Below, one piece after another: positions 28,801-37,971 of a stretch of 56,487 nucleotides of DNA. The stretch lies in assembly GCA_046160825.1 (NCBI GenBank), contig JBJXHC010000026.1, positions 1 to 56,487 of the forward strand, given 5' to 3'. The stretch is from JBJXHC01 sp046160825 (GTDB taxonomy: Bacteria > Bacteroidota > Ignavibacteria > UBA10030 > UBA6906). Position 1 is the first letter of the stretch. Every line of letters begins with the position of its first letter. The notes under the pieces are model-generated. The model was not told the DNA's origin and searched no databases. It worked only from the letters and a program-made list of their open reading frames with translations. The translations under genes were made by a program, and so were the position numbers.

Positions 28801-29594
28801 TACAGAATGTCGGTAATGTGAATCTCACTGTTACAAATATCAGCGACAACAAGGATTGGCTCACGATTTCCCCGCCAGTTCCACCGGAGTTGACCATTCT
28901 GCCGGGCAGTAGCGAGACAATCACAATTGCCGTCGTTTGGAATCAGATTCCGGGTACACAGGATATTGCAACTGTTACGGTTGCATCGAATGACCCGGAT
29001 GAACCTACCATGACGGTACAAGTTACTGCCATAAAAGGAATCCCCCCATCGGTTACACAACATCCAACAAACCAATCTGTGGACGTTGGTCAAACAGTAA
29101 CGTTTAGTGTCGGTGCGATGGGGGATGCTCCATTGTCCTACCAGTGGCAAAGGGGAGGCGTGAACATTAGCGGGGCAACGAGCTCTGCGTACACGACTCC
29201 TGCAACGACTATGCTGGATAACGGCTCAACATTCCAATGTGTGCTGACAAATCCGTATGGAAACGCGACGAGCAATCAGGCAATACTCACGGTGAATGAC
29301 CCATCTTCGATTTCCACCGAAGAAATGCCACTTGCGTTTTATGTTAGCGACAACTATCCCGACCCATTCAACCCCGTTACTACAATCGCCTATGGGTTGC
29401 CATTGAGGTCTCCGGTTAGCGTCGATATCTACAACGTGCTCGGGCAGCATGTAGCGACGCTTGTCAATGAAACACAAGAGCCGGGCCATTATTCTGTGAG
29501 GTGGGATGCTTTTGATATTGGCAGCGCAGTCTACTTCTGCAGAATTGTCGCCGGTGACTTCATCCAAATCAGAAAGATGACCTTGGTCCGGTAG
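25860..29594 (+). CDS. Secreted subtilisin-like protease with C-terminal sorting domain
   Basis: This 1244-aa protein starts with a signal peptide (about 1-24). It continues with an unclassified beta domain, a fibronectin type III domain (about 203-290, PTNLQAVVVSSSQINLSWTD), a carboxypeptidase-like beta domain, and a propeptide-like segment (about 560-650). The S8 domain (about 665-980) has catalytic Asp in IGIIDTGVDWNHPDL, His in GHGTHCAGI and Ser in SGTSMATPLVAG. A BACON-like and an Ig-like domain follow. The last 80 residues (NYPDPFNPVTTI...KMTLVR) are a type IX-like sorting domain. It is cargo of the island and has its own terminator. Confidence 0.93.
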   Translation: MQFRHSLLLACLVLTLSFTSHSFGQFAVPTFNGLKVNSTTVDDGSLVDITLNISNNETFTVRADVSNSGSAVSPAGYNNISVSVEQFNTNSDKQYIWSDNRSSDLSYGEFFGSDAGGGPDGYYDYVFVESNDGNGWSVSETNYLEVKIQPRAYITYEVYVRAAMSDQQSWTTGWKYNPTSGSTDCTGKYAKRIRVRVNPPISAPTPPTNLQAVVVSSSQINLSWTDNANNETGFRIERKTGSGGSYSEIDTRGANITTYQNTGLSAGTTYYYRVRAHNGGGNSGYTNEANGTTYGSIVVTIQNLNGTSTPLPGSNGQALLYDANWNYLDKQANTNPSGVATLTEVALGTYNVESYHNPSNPSTIFGPEFWGGAYPAPIDHSSGSTPITIRRHMPYSDYYKVYIAATNQDVTGGNVQVGTPLRIELKVKNPSTNARPVKARLVFDRDKVATYDFDQQSNSASVPPNGEVTFSYNYTPQNIGEYYGVIGTLTNTYSTIYVITDGWPWATSVLQKWVKVTAPDINVDPTHLTVHQPSNVANAKIALGEFAHQPEFNRDHAPAQVVVKIRASVSLTISEKSHQVRIGLSRADELFEQIGTYEIIPVYSSSSLPSSMMNTLLVRFSAPNELAYVVESLSQIPEIEWVDLNYLYRVEDDPNDPQYAQQWHLTRIHASDAWDVGTGDPNVLIGIIDTGVDWNHPDLTASVWINEDEVPGNGIDDDGNGRTDDIRGWDWVTGATDATPGEDGDNPDNDPMDFDGHGTHCAGIAAATTNNGIGVAGISRGCRIMPLRAGYRRNDGRGWIQFAAAASAIEYATANGARVVSLSFGGGTELLTPVTHAFNNNVVVVHAAGNLNSSTGSAIDGIQQTISVANTGQNDVKATDSNFGNWVDVSAPGVSIRSTLFDDTYGLKSGTSMATPLVAGLAGLILSQNSSLSSTTVSQILTSTADNIDDANPDFVGQLGSGRINALTAIHEAAGSHEFVIQNVGNVNLTVTNISDNKDWLTISPPVPPELTILPGSSETITIAVVWNQIPGTQDIATVTVASNDPDEPTMTVQVTAIKGIPPSVTQHPTNQSVDVGQTVTFSVGAMGDAPLSYQWQRGGVNISGATSSAYTTPATTMLDNGSTFQCVLTNPYGNATSNQAILTVNDPSSISTEEMPLAFYVSDNYPDPFNPVTTIAYGLPLRSPVSVDIYNVLGQHVATLVNETQEPGHYSVRWDAFDIGSAVYFCRIVAGDFIQIRKMTLVR

Positions 29595-29618
29595 CGGAAG
29601 GAACAGTAGGACGAACAA

Positions 29619-29655
29619 GGCCCCAATCAGAACATCGGTTGGGGCCCTTGCATTT
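29619..29655 (+). terminator. Intrinsic terminator after the subtilase gene
   Basis: A perfect 8-bp stem GGCCCCAA/TTGGGGCC (29619-29626 with 29639-29646, 12-nt loop) is followed by CCTTGCATTTTT. It lies 25 nt after the subtilase stop and isolates it from the restriction genes. Confidence 0.8.
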
Positions 29656-29823
29656 TTGTCCCATCCAAGAGTGTTTCCAAGTCCCAGTTCATTGCATCCT
29701 CCCTACAACCTTTCTATATTTAGTCATTCAACACGCCGGTCTTTGGGGTTTTCTGTGAGTTGGGCACGTGAGGCACGATGAAAAAACCTGCCATGGATAG
29801 GTTCACCGCTAGGATTTGGGCTT

Positions 29824-32460
29824 ATGACCGAACGGGAAACACGAAAACGTTTGATAGATCCGCTGCTTGCTCAAGCTGGATGGATCGTTGTCCACTATAC
29901 CGGGAAGTCAGTTCATCATCTCACCCATCACGCCGTTGAGGAATACGAAACCCCGAACGGCCCCGCCGATTATGCCCTTGTAGAAAACGGCAATATCATC
30001 GGAATCGTTGAGGCCAAGAAACTGGAAGTCGGTCCTCAGAATGTCCTGAACCAAGCCAAGCGTTACTCACTCAGTCTTGAACAAAGCAAGTTCGATTTCA
30101 ATGGCTACAGGGCTCCCTTCCTCTATGCCACCAACGGCTCACAGATTTGGTTCGAAGATGTCCGCCATGTCGGCGGTCGGTCTCGACAGATAGCAGGATT
30201 CCATACTCCACAAGCATTGAGAGAGATGCTCGATAAGGATTCAGCCACAGCGCATGAGTGGTTGACCACGAATCCAAATCGTCACGACTTTCTCCGCCCG
30301 TATCAACTCACTGCTATAAGCAAGATTGAAGAGGCAATCGTTGCAAACAGACGACGTATGCTCGTCGCAATGGCAACTGGAACAGGAAAGACCTTCACGG
30401 TTATCTCTCTCGCCTATCGTCTACTCAAGTCTGGGGCGGCAAAGCGCATTCTGTTTCTCGTGGATCGTCGAGCGCTAGCTGCACAGGCAGTTGGTGCAAT
30501 GGCTTCCTTTGAGGTTGAACCGGGAGTCAAATTTGATCGGGCATACGAGGTCTACAGTCAGCGTTTTCACAAAGAAGATTTCGATGAAGATGCCACGTTT
30601 GATCCAAAGGTTCTGCCGACAAAGTATCTGACTCAACCAAGCCCGGACCATGCGTTTGTCTATGTCTGCACCATTCAGCGAATGCAGATCAATCTGTTTG
30701 GGAAACGTGCAGTCTTTGGCTCTGGCGACGCTGACGTGGAAGAGGAAGCAGAGAAGGTGAATATTCCGATCCATGCGTTCGATTGTATTATTGCAGATGA
30801 ATGCCATCGTGGATACACCTCTGCAGAGGAAAGCGATTGGCGGGCTGTGCTTGATCACTTCGATGCCGTAAAAATCGGGCTCACTGCTACTCCTGCTGCT
30901 CATACCAAGGCCTACTTCACCGATGTTGTGTATCGCTATGAATATGAGAAGGCCGTTCGGGAGGGATACCTTGTTGACTATGACTCAGTAAGGATTCATT
31001 CCGATGTGAGAATGAACGGCATCTTTCTGAAAGAGGGCGAAGAAGTCGGGTTGAAAGACCCGGAAACGGGGCAACTGTCGTTTGATATCCTTGAAGATGA
31101 ACGGAAGTTCGATCCAACAGAAATCGAAGCAACGATTACTTCCGTAGATTCAAGCAGGAAGATTGTGAAAGAGTTTGTCAGTCATGCTCTGAAGCAAGAA
31201 CAAGAGTTCGGTCACTTTCCCAAGACGCTCGTGTTTGCAGATAATGACATCCAGCACACCTCACATGCTGACCAAATTGTGGACTTCTTGAGAACCGAGT
31301 TTAACCGTGGCGATGAGTTTGTCCAGAAAATCACCGGCTCGCCAAACGTGGACCGTCCACTCAAGCGCATACGGGAGTTTCGAAACAGGCCGGAGCCAGG
31401 CATCGTGGTAACAGTGGATATGCTTTCCACTGGTGTGGATGTACCAAAGATCGAGAACATCGTGTTCATTCGTCCTGTGAAGTCACGGATTCTCTTTGAA
31501 CAGATGATGGGACGTGGTACAAGGAAGTGTGATGAAATCAATAAATCACATTTCACAGTTTTCGACACGCTTGGCGTACTAGAGTATTTCTCGCAAGCGA
31601 GCGCCTTCTGTGTGGACCCTCCACAGAAACGACCACGAACGCTACGGGAGATCATCGACGATATTTACAACAATGTGGACATAGAGTACAACACACGAGT
31701 CCTTGTGAAGCGGTTGCAGAGAATTGCGAAGAGTATTACTGCTGAGGGGCGTGCTCAGTTGGCAACGTATATTCCAGAAGGAGATATTGGAGCGTTCGCT
31801 AGGAATCTCCCGAACAAGTTAGCCAAAGACTGGTCGAACACGATGAAACTTCTCCGTAATGAAGGGTTTATTGACACGTTGGAGAACTATCCGAGAGCTA
31901 AGCATATTTTTATCATTGATGAGGTTACAGAAGATACCGTGACTTCAGAGGCTCTGATTCGAGGAAAATACAAGCCGGTCGATTATATTCTGTCGTTCAC
32001 GAAGTTCGTGAAGGAAAACGCTACGACATACGAAGCTCTTTCCCTTTTGCTGAACCGGCCCAAAGCGTTCAAGACAGAGCATCTAAACGATCTACGGAAG
32101 AAGCTTGAGTCTCAGCCCGAGCAATTCACGGAGAAGAATCTCCGCAGAGCCTACCACCATGAGCTTGCAGATATCATCTCAATCATCAAACATGCAGCAA
32201 AGGATGAACCGCTCCTCGCTGCACAGGAACGTGTTGATAATGCCATTACACAGGTGCGCCAGCGACGTGAGTTCACACCTGAGCAAGAAGGATGGTTGAA
32301 GCTGATCCGGGACCATTTGGTGCAGAATCTCTTAATTGACGAGAAAGACTTTAAGATGATTCCCTTTACCCGACGGGGATCATGGAATAGAGCCAATCAT
32401 GTGTTTGACAAGAAACTTGAACAACTACTCGCTGAGATCAACGAGGCGATGGTGGCGTAA
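29824..32460 (+). CDS. hsdR: Type I restriction enzyme, R subunit
   Basis: HsdR is the motor and nuclease subunit of the type I complex. The N-terminal nuclease domain has the triad Asp49, Glu63 and Lys65 (GPADYALVE then GIVEAKK). The SF2 translocase follows with Walker A MATGTGKT (about 183-190), a DEAD-box-like DECH in IIADECHRGY, motif III LTATPAA and motif VI-like QMMGRGTRKC. The 878-aa length and helical C-terminus fit the EcoEI/HsdR_N subgroup. It is the first gene of a plus-strand run that also carries hsdM and hsdS, but several unrelated genes are inserted between them. Confidence 0.95.
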   Translation: MTERETRKRLIDPLLAQAGWIVVHYTGKSVHHLTHHAVEEYETPNGPADYALVENGNIIGIVEAKKLEVGPQNVLNQAKRYSLSLEQSKFDFNGYRAPFLYATNGSQIWFEDVRHVGGRSRQIAGFHTPQALREMLDKDSATAHEWLTTNPNRHDFLRPYQLTAISKIEEAIVANRRRMLVAMATGTGKTFTVISLAYRLLKSGAAKRILFLVDRRALAAQAVGAMASFEVEPGVKFDRAYEVYSQRFHKEDFDEDATFDPKVLPTKYLTQPSPDHAFVYVCTIQRMQINLFGKRAVFGSGDADVEEEAEKVNIPIHAFDCIIADECHRGYTSAEESDWRAVLDHFDAVKIGLTATPAAHTKAYFTDVVYRYEYEKAVREGYLVDYDSVRIHSDVRMNGIFLKEGEEVGLKDPETGQLSFDILEDERKFDPTEIEATITSVDSSRKIVKEFVSHALKQEQEFGHFPKTLVFADNDIQHTSHADQIVDFLRTEFNRGDEFVQKITGSPNVDRPLKRIREFRNRPEPGIVVTVDMLSTGVDVPKIENIVFIRPVKSRILFEQMMGRGTRKCDEINKSHFTVFDTLGVLEYFSQASAFCVDPPQKRPRTLREIIDDIYNNVDIEYNTRVLVKRLQRIAKSITAEGRAQLATYIPEGDIGAFARNLPNKLAKDWSNTMKLLRNEGFIDTLENYPRAKHIFIIDEVTEDTVTSEALIRGKYKPVDYILSFTKFVKENATTYEALSLLLNRPKAFKTEHLNDLRKKLESQPEQFTEKNLRRAYHHELADIISIIKHAAKDEPLLAAQERVDNAITQVRQRREFTPEQEGWLKLIRDHLVQNLLIDEKDFKMIPFTRRGSWNRANHVFDKKLEQLLAEINEAMVA

Positions 32461-32498
32461 GGGCTTTTTCCAAAGGCCATAACACTCCAGGAATTTCA

Positions 32499-33095
32499 AT
32501 GCTGCCTGATTACCCAATATTCAAAAATCTATTGGAAGACTTTCTAACAGAAAGAATGAGACTTGTGTCATTCGAGGCTATATCTCCGTTATCAGAAATA
32601 CCACAACAAAGGCTATTTGAAGGGACGTCCGGCGTGATAGTTCGAGAGGACGGTACCAAAGATGAAGTCGAAATACACCCAATGTCTGAAGAGATGTCTT
32701 GGAGATTTGATGAGATCGATTCACTTACGATGCATACGGTGATAGAGAGAATAGACAAGGTGGCACTCCTGATGGCAAGACAAAAGGCAGAGATGGCATA
32801 CGGTGAAATCAGCAAAAGTGTGAAGAAGGTTGGAAACGACTTCGATGTGCGAGGCGAGCCATTCGCCCCCAAGCATTTCTTTGCAATGCTGAAGAAGATT
32901 TGGATGTCGTTCGATGAATTCGACAATCCAATATATCCGACGATTGTGGCGGGGACCGATGCGGCCGCCGGCTTCAAGAAAGTGATGGCACAGATTGATG
33001 GTGATGCCCAGCTAAAGAAAGAGCTGTCAGAATTAATAGAAACCAAAAGGATAGAATGGCGTGTTAGAGAAGCTGATCGAACGCTGGTTGGATGA
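32499..33095 (+). CDS. Unknown 198-aa protein in the restriction locus
   Basis: No family is recognised. The sequence is mixed alpha/beta, with a region rich in acidic residues (SGVIVREDGTKDEVEIHPMSEEMSWRFDEID in parts) and a helical C-terminus. There is no signal peptide or TM segment. Its end overlaps the next gene by 35 nt in a different frame, so the two are translationally coupled and probably act together. CCAGGA precedes the ATG. Confidence 0.6.
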   Translation: MLPDYPIFKNLLEDFLTERMRLVSFEAISPLSEIPQQRLFEGTSGVIVREDGTKDEVEIHPMSEEMSWRFDEIDSLTMHTVIERIDKVALLMARQKAEMAYGEISKSVKKVGNDFDVRGEPFAPKHFFAMLKKIWMSFDEFDNPIYPTIVAGTDAAAGFKKVMAQIDGDAQLKKELSELIETKRIEWRVREADRTLVG

Positions 33096-34674
33096 GGCAA
33101 ACGAGAGGGTCTTTCAGATTCCTTTTTGTTTTGCACTAACCAAGCAAGGGTACACTGTGGTTCATCTTTCTAGGCACACAGCCATGGAATTGGGAAAGGA
33201 TATCCTTGCAATTGATCCAACCGGAACACCGTGCGCATTCCAACTGAAGGGAACTACAAACGGCAGACTTAGCCTGTCAAAATATAGAGACGACGTTCAG
33301 CCACAGTTGAATGACTTGGTCTTTGGAAGTATAGTACATCCCTCAATCAATCCCAACGTCCCTCACAGATCATTTCTTGTCGTGAATGGTATTCTTGAAG
33401 AAGAGGTACAACGGTCAATCGATGATTTCAATCGTGCAAGAGCCCGGGAAGTTCCGAATCGACAATTGGAAACAATAGTCAGAGGCGAACTCTTCGAAAT
33501 GTTCAAGAACGTTGCGATGGAGTTCTGGCCAACAGATGCATTTAACCTTAAGACTTTTTTGGAATTGCATATTGATAAGGGTGACGGGCAGTTACCCAAG
33601 GACAAATTCTGCCAGTTGATTGAGTCGTCTCTACCCTTGGTTCAACAAGAAGGGGAAACACCTTCGCATCGAGAGGCGACGCTACAATTTCTGGGAGCGG
33701 CAATAATTACTGCCTTGTCCTTACGGACATTCACTCAAAAAGAAAACCATGTAGCTGAAGTCGAGGGATGGACGTTGCTCTGTTCTTACATTCTCCTGGG
33801 TGCCGAGAAATGGAACCTTCCTCCCAACTGTTGGAAACCGGCGATTGATGTGGCATTGCTGAGAGTCTATTCGTTGTTGGGAGAATTATTGGCGGAGGTA
33901 ACCGCAAAAACTCACCTTGTCAGCGGTTCGCCTATGTCTGACTTCCCGGTTCATCGCATACGAGTAACACATCTAGTTGGACTTATGAGTATCTATGGCT
34001 TGTGGAGAAGGCAGTTAGATGAGGCGGACAAAAAGGAAGATGCTCTTGTCAAACAATTCTGCAATAAGTATTCCAGCAAACTTGTTCTTTGGGGGGAGTA
34101 CGCTCTGCCTCAGTTTCTCGCCTATCACCTTTATCAACGTATCGTCGACGCAACAATAAAGCCGGAATTGTTTCTTTACTCCATCATTGATGGGATCATC
34201 AAGAACAACGTCGACCGCCGTAAGGGAAATCTTGGTTTGCCAAATCCCTATTATGCAGCTGAAGATATCCTCCCATTTTTGTATGAACTAACTCCAAAGA
34301 GACTAAACGATTCTTTCGTGGGTTCATCCTATGGCTTAGAAGCATTCGTTCATCTTTTCATCCGAACGAATCAAAAGAACCGCATGAAATCCCTATGGCC
34401 AGATTTCACCAAGCTCAGTATCTCAGAAGTAAGGCCAGAGAAAAAATGGGATTTCTACCTGTGGCGATTGAAACAAGGCGAAAATACCACAACACTAGTG
34501 ACTCCAAGACAGAATTGGACGGATCTATGGAATCTCGCTTTGGAGAGCAGTGGTTCTGGCATCCCGGAGCTTATCAAAGATTTTCCAATTCTATACTTGT
34601 TGTTAATCATGGGAATGCCCCACAGATTGAATTCATCAGGTGTTCGATGGATTGCTACGAAGTTGAAGCCATAG
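33061..34674 (+). CDS. Restriction-endonuclease-like protein, 537 aa
   Basis: The N-terminal 70 residues form a restriction-endonuclease-like core: GYTVVHLSRHTAMELGKDIL, then CAFQLKGTTNG. Asp47, Gln61 and Lys63 give the D...QxK variant seen in Mrr-type nucleases. The remaining 450 residues are helical and unclassified. The start codon is GTG inside the end of the 198-aa gene. Together they look like a two-gene module inserted between hsdR and hsdM; it could be a modification-dependent nuclease or an abortive-infection effector. Confidence 0.6.
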   Translation: MLEKLIERWLDEANERVFQIPFCFALTKQGYTVVHLSRHTAMELGKDILAIDPTGTPCAFQLKGTTNGRLSLSKYRDDVQPQLNDLVFGSIVHPSINPNVPHRSFLVVNGILEEEVQRSIDDFNRARAREVPNRQLETIVRGELFEMFKNVAMEFWPTDAFNLKTFLELHIDKGDGQLPKDKFCQLIESSLPLVQQEGETPSHREATLQFLGAAIITALSLRTFTQKENHVAEVEGWTLLCSYILLGAEKWNLPPNCWKPAIDVALLRVYSLLGELLAEVTAKTHLVSGSPMSDFPVHRIRVTHLVGLMSIYGLWRRQLDEADKKEDALVKQFCNKYSSKLVLWGEYALPQFLAYHLYQRIVDATIKPELFLYSIIDGIIKNNVDRRKGNLGLPNPYYAAEDILPFLYELTPKRLNDSFVGSSYGLEAFVHLFIRTNQKNRMKSLWPDFTKLSISEVRPEKKWDFYLWRLKQGENTTTLVTPRQNWTDLWNLALESSGSGIPELIKDFPILYLLLIMGMPHRLNSSGVRWIATKLKP

Positions 34675-34743
34675 CGTCACGTCTATACAGCTCAGCCTTG
34701 GATATTACGTAGTGCTTTGCAAAGTTAAACGAAGGAGGTTTCT

Positions 34744-36024
34744 ATGCATGATGCCACGACATGCTACAGATTGCCACAGGGCATTCCCGAGCCATCATTG
34801 GATATCAAAAAACTTATCGAGGATTTCAGTCGTCTCGTTGATAGCGTCGAAATCAGTAATGGGCAGCAATTCCATTTGTTCAGAGATGATAAGACGGGAG
34901 CTTTCTTCATAGATTGTCATATCCTTGCGAGTAGTGTCACGGACCTACTTGACTATGAAGCATCCCTAGATCCTGACGAACAAGAAGATCTTCGAGCCAA
35001 TCGTGAACTCAACGAGTTCCACAGGTTATTCTTGCGAATGAAGGATGATGCCAAGCGTGGCAGACAGTTCAACGATATTATTGTAGAGTATCTGCCATCA
35101 AGCGAGGATGGTGACCTGCCTATCAAGATCTATGGTGGGCAACATCGTTCAAAGTCCATTGAGGAGGCTCAAGAAGCCGGAGTTGACAAGTACCATGGGT
35201 TTCGTGTCTATTTTGGTCTTACAAAAACACAACGAGGCGAGATTGCAGAGACCTCCAATTCCAACATCAATGTCCCCATTGATCTCTTTACCAGAATGCA
35301 GGAAACAACCCTCGGGCCTGAGTTGCGGAATTGGTGTAAGGCTGTCGGATTTCCCCTAACGACCAATGAAGACTTTGCAGAGAACAAGAATGCGGATGGA
35401 ATAGTCACCGCACGTCTTGCAAGAATGTTTGTTGTCAATTTCATGAATGGAAAACATTTCAAGAGTGATTTCGACCAACGTGCCTTAACTCCGTTTGCGG
35501 GCAACGATGTAAACGACATCTACCTCAAACTGAACGCACAGGAACGAAAAACACTCTTTGAGGATCAAACTCTACTTGCGGCAGGCGAGAGTTTTGCTAT
35601 GCTTCATCGTACACAAATGGAGAAGGTCAAAAAAGACAAGGCCCTTTCAAGAAATAACGAATTTAAGACCAAAGCGTTGACTCCGAGCGTTATCTCAGCA
35701 TGGGCATGTGCTGCAGGATTACTTCAGAAAGACAATCGGCGACTTGCAAAACTCTATTCACTTCCTAAGAACGCTAAGAAAACCGACCCATTGTCAGCAA
35801 ACATAATGTCGGACTACAAACACCACTCAGACAAGAAAACCTATCGTGGTCTCGGAACGAGGTCAGACAAACGAGAAAGAGGGAGACTAGCTGAAGTATT
35901 TCTTGTCTATTCTCAGAAAGAAGAAAAGTATCTCACGGCAGCGCTAATTGATTTAGCAGTTTCCCAATACCACACAAAACTCTCAACTGAAGATGTAAGG
36001 AAGAAAGCTGCTAAGGTTAAATGA
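34744..36024 (+). CDS. ParB/DGQHR-like protein
   Basis: This 426-aa protein has YGGQHRSKSIEEA at about residues 130-142, matching the DGQHR/ParB-like nuclease-fold motif seen in DndB and ParB-domain proteins. A conserved-looking helix follows (TQRGEIAETSNSNINVPIDLFTRM in parts). A strong AAGGAGG ribosome site precedes the ATG. The stop overlaps the start of the HEPN gene (ATGA). No dnd sulfur-modification genes are present, so DndB function is unlikely; DNA binding or NTP hydrolysis as in ParB-CTPase relatives is possible. Confidence 0.68.
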   Translation: MHDATTCYRLPQGIPEPSLDIKKLIEDFSRLVDSVEISNGQQFHLFRDDKTGAFFIDCHILASSVTDLLDYEASLDPDEQEDLRANRELNEFHRLFLRMKDDAKRGRQFNDIIVEYLPSSEDGDLPIKIYGGQHRSKSIEEAQEAGVDKYHGFRVYFGLTKTQRGEIAETSNSNINVPIDLFTRMQETTLGPELRNWCKAVGFPLTTNEDFAENKNADGIVTARLARMFVVNFMNGKHFKSDFDQRALTPFAGNDVNDIYLKLNAQERKTLFEDQTLLAAGESFAMLHRTQMEKVKKDKALSRNNEFKTKALTPSVISAWACAAGLLQKDNRRLAKLYSLPKNAKKTDPLSANIMSDYKHHSDKKTYRGLGTRSDKRERGRLAEVFLVYSQKEEKYLTAALIDLAVSQYHTKLSTEDVRKKAAKVK

Positions 36025-36563
36025 GCACCAAGAATATTAAGATCGTAGACTTCATTTGGGGACTTTTTGATGATGTGGATTTCTTTCTGCTCGAAGCGGA
36101 GAAGAACGAAACCAACCTACAGAGTCGTCAACGATACCTTAGAGTATCCGTGCTGTGCGCCTGGGCAGCATTTGAGGGATGGATAAACAAGACATGTTAC
36201 GATTTCGCCATCACCGACAAATCATTAGGGATATGCGAGAGGGCCTTCTTGCTTGAAAAACGGGTGTTGTTGGACAAAGGGGAGTTTGCGGTTGGGAATG
36301 CCGACAAATACGAATCAACTGAAGCGAAATTCGAGTTTCTACTTCGAAGATTTGGGAGGCTGAAACTTGACAAATCAACAACTCAATGGCTAAGGTACGA
36401 AACTGCAAAGAAACTGAGAGACTCAATCGTCCATCCAAAGAGAGATAGAACAACCGAACTTGAAATCGAAGTTGTAAAGCAAGCTGTCGATTCAATGAAA
36501 TCTTATATTAACTTGATGTCGAAGAAGATATACGATAGAAAGCCGCTAACGCTCAATGCCTGA
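36021..36563 (+). CDS. HEPN-domain protein, putative RNase
   Basis: This 180-aa helical protein carries a HEPN signature R-x4-H: Arg133 to His138 in KKLRDSIVHPKRD, preceded by long helices (RYLRVSVLCAWAAFEGWINK in the first half). HEPN domains with this motif are metal-independent RNases in toxin-antitoxin and abortive-infection systems. The gene overlaps the ParB-like gene at its start and hsdM at its end (different frames), so all three are tightly coupled. The ParB-like neighbour is the natural candidate for partner or neutraliser. Confidence 0.72.
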   Translation: MSTKNIKIVDFIWGLFDDVDFFLLEAEKNETNLQSRQRYLRVSVLCAWAAFEGWINKTCYDFAITDKSLGICERAFLLEKRVLLDKGEFAVGNADKYESTEAKFEFLLRRFGRLKLDKSTTQWLRYETAKKLRDSIVHPKRDRTTELEIEVVKQAVDSMKSYINLMSKKIYDRKPLTLNA

Positions 36564-37971
36564 TGTCGTTCAAAAACTCTGGGGCTTTTGTAATACACTC
36601 CGACATGATGGAATCGGTTACGGAGATTACATTGAGCAACTGACCTACCTCCTCTTTCTCAAGCTTGCCGATGAGAGAGGTGCGGAGGTTCCGAAGGACT
36701 GTTCCTGGCAGAAGCTCAAGAGCCTCTCCGGTACAGATCTCACCGATCATTACATCGAAGTGCTCAGGAAGCTCGGCAAAGAGAAGGGCCTTCTCGGAGA
36801 TATCTTTGCGGGTTCGCTCTCAAAATTCCGGGAGCCGGTGAACCTCAAAAGACTCATATCCCTCATTGATGAGACTGAGTGGTCTGAGCTTGACGTAGAT
36901 CTCAAGGCCGATGCGTACGAAGGTCTGCTACAGAAGTACGCCGCAGAACAGAAAGGGGCCGGACAGTACTTCACTCCTCGTGAAGCCATCCGCTCGATTG
37001 TCCGATGTATGAAACCCGATATCCGGGAGAATTCGGATTTCACCATTCACGATCCTGCTGCCGGTACGGCCGGATTCCTCATTGGTGCATACGAATGGAC
37101 GATGAAGCAAACAAACCACGGCGCTACATTGAGCCGGGCAGACCGCACTCGACTCGCAAATAAAACGTTTTCAGGAATGGATATCGTGCAAGAGACCCGG
37201 CGTCTCGCCCTGATGAACCTCTATTTGCACGATGTAGAGGCGCAGATCTACTACGGCGATTCGCTCGGAGAAGGCCCGCACACGAACAAGCGATATGGTT
37301 GCGTCCTCACCAATCCCCCGTTCGGTACCAAGGGTGGAGGCGAATCACCAAACCGTGATGACTTCACAGTGAAGACATCCAACAAACAACTCAACTTTAT
37401 CCAGCATGTCATTTACATTCTAAAACCTGGCGGACGGGCGGCGATGGTGCTGCCTGACAACGTGCTGTTCGAGGACCATGCAGGCCGGGAAGTTCGACAG
37501 ATTTGGATGAAGGACTGCGACGTACATACGATCTTGAGGCTACCAATCGGGACGTTCACTCCCTACTCACCCGGCGTAAAAGCCAACGTTGTCTTCTTCC
37601 GAAAAGGCATGGTGACGGAAGAGACCTGGATTTATGACCTCCGTACAAACACCGAGAAGATTGCTAAACGCAAGCCACTCACAGCCTCCTACTTTGAGGA
37701 CTTTGAGAAGAGTTACGGTATTGACCCCAACGGTCGCCCAAAAGCGAAGCGCAAAGAAACCGACAGGTTCAAGCGATTCACACGCAAGCAACTCACCGAC
37801 CGTGATGACAACCTTGATATTTTCTGGCTGAAGGATGAGAATAGTAGTAACTCAGAGAATCTCGCTGACCCGGAGGATTTGGTGACGGCAGCCATCAACA
37901 ATTTGCAGGCGGCCATGGATGAGCTAAACGATGTGATGCTTATTTTGCAGGATGGAAATGGCAAAAAGTAA
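36556..37971 (+). CDS. hsdM: Type I DNA methyltransferase, M subunit
   Basis: HsdM is the N6-adenine methylase subunit, which works with HsdS to modify and with HsdR to restrict. An N-terminal helical HsdM domain (LRHDGIGYGDYIEQLTYLLFLK in parts) precedes the SAM motif DPAAGTAGF (about 167) and the catalytic LTNPPFG (about 245). GQYFTPREAIRSIV is the usual conserved block. The length of 471 aa is normal. Its stop overlaps the start of the Fic gene by 20 nt. Confidence 0.95.
   Translation: MPDVVQKLWGFCNTLRHDGIGYGDYIEQLTYLLFLKLADERGAEVPKDCSWQKLKSLSGTDLTDHYIEVLRKLGKEKGLLGDIFAGSLSKFREPVNLKRLISLIDETEWSELDVDLKADAYEGLLQKYAAEQKGAGQYFTPREAIRSIVRCMKPDIRENSDFTIHDPAAGTAGFLIGAYEWTMKQTNHGATLSRADRTRLANKTFSGMDIVQETRRLALMNLYLHDVEAQIYYGDSLGEGPHTNKRYGCVLTNPPFGTKGGGESPNRDDFTVKTSNKQLNFIQHVIYILKPGGRAAMVLPDNVLFEDHAGREVRQIWMKDCDVHTILRLPIGTFTPYSPGVKANVVFFRKGMVTEETWIYDLRTNTEKIAKRKPLTASYFEDFEKSYGIDPNGRPKAKRKETDRFKRFTRKQLTDRDDNLDIFWLKDENSSNSENLADPEDLVTAAINNLQAAMDELNDVMLILQDGNGKK

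Noticed and set aside
34744..36024. DndB of a phosphorothioation system
   Set aside because: A GGQHR motif is present, but dndA, C, D and E are absent and the gene is coupled to a HEPN gene, so DndB function is not supported.
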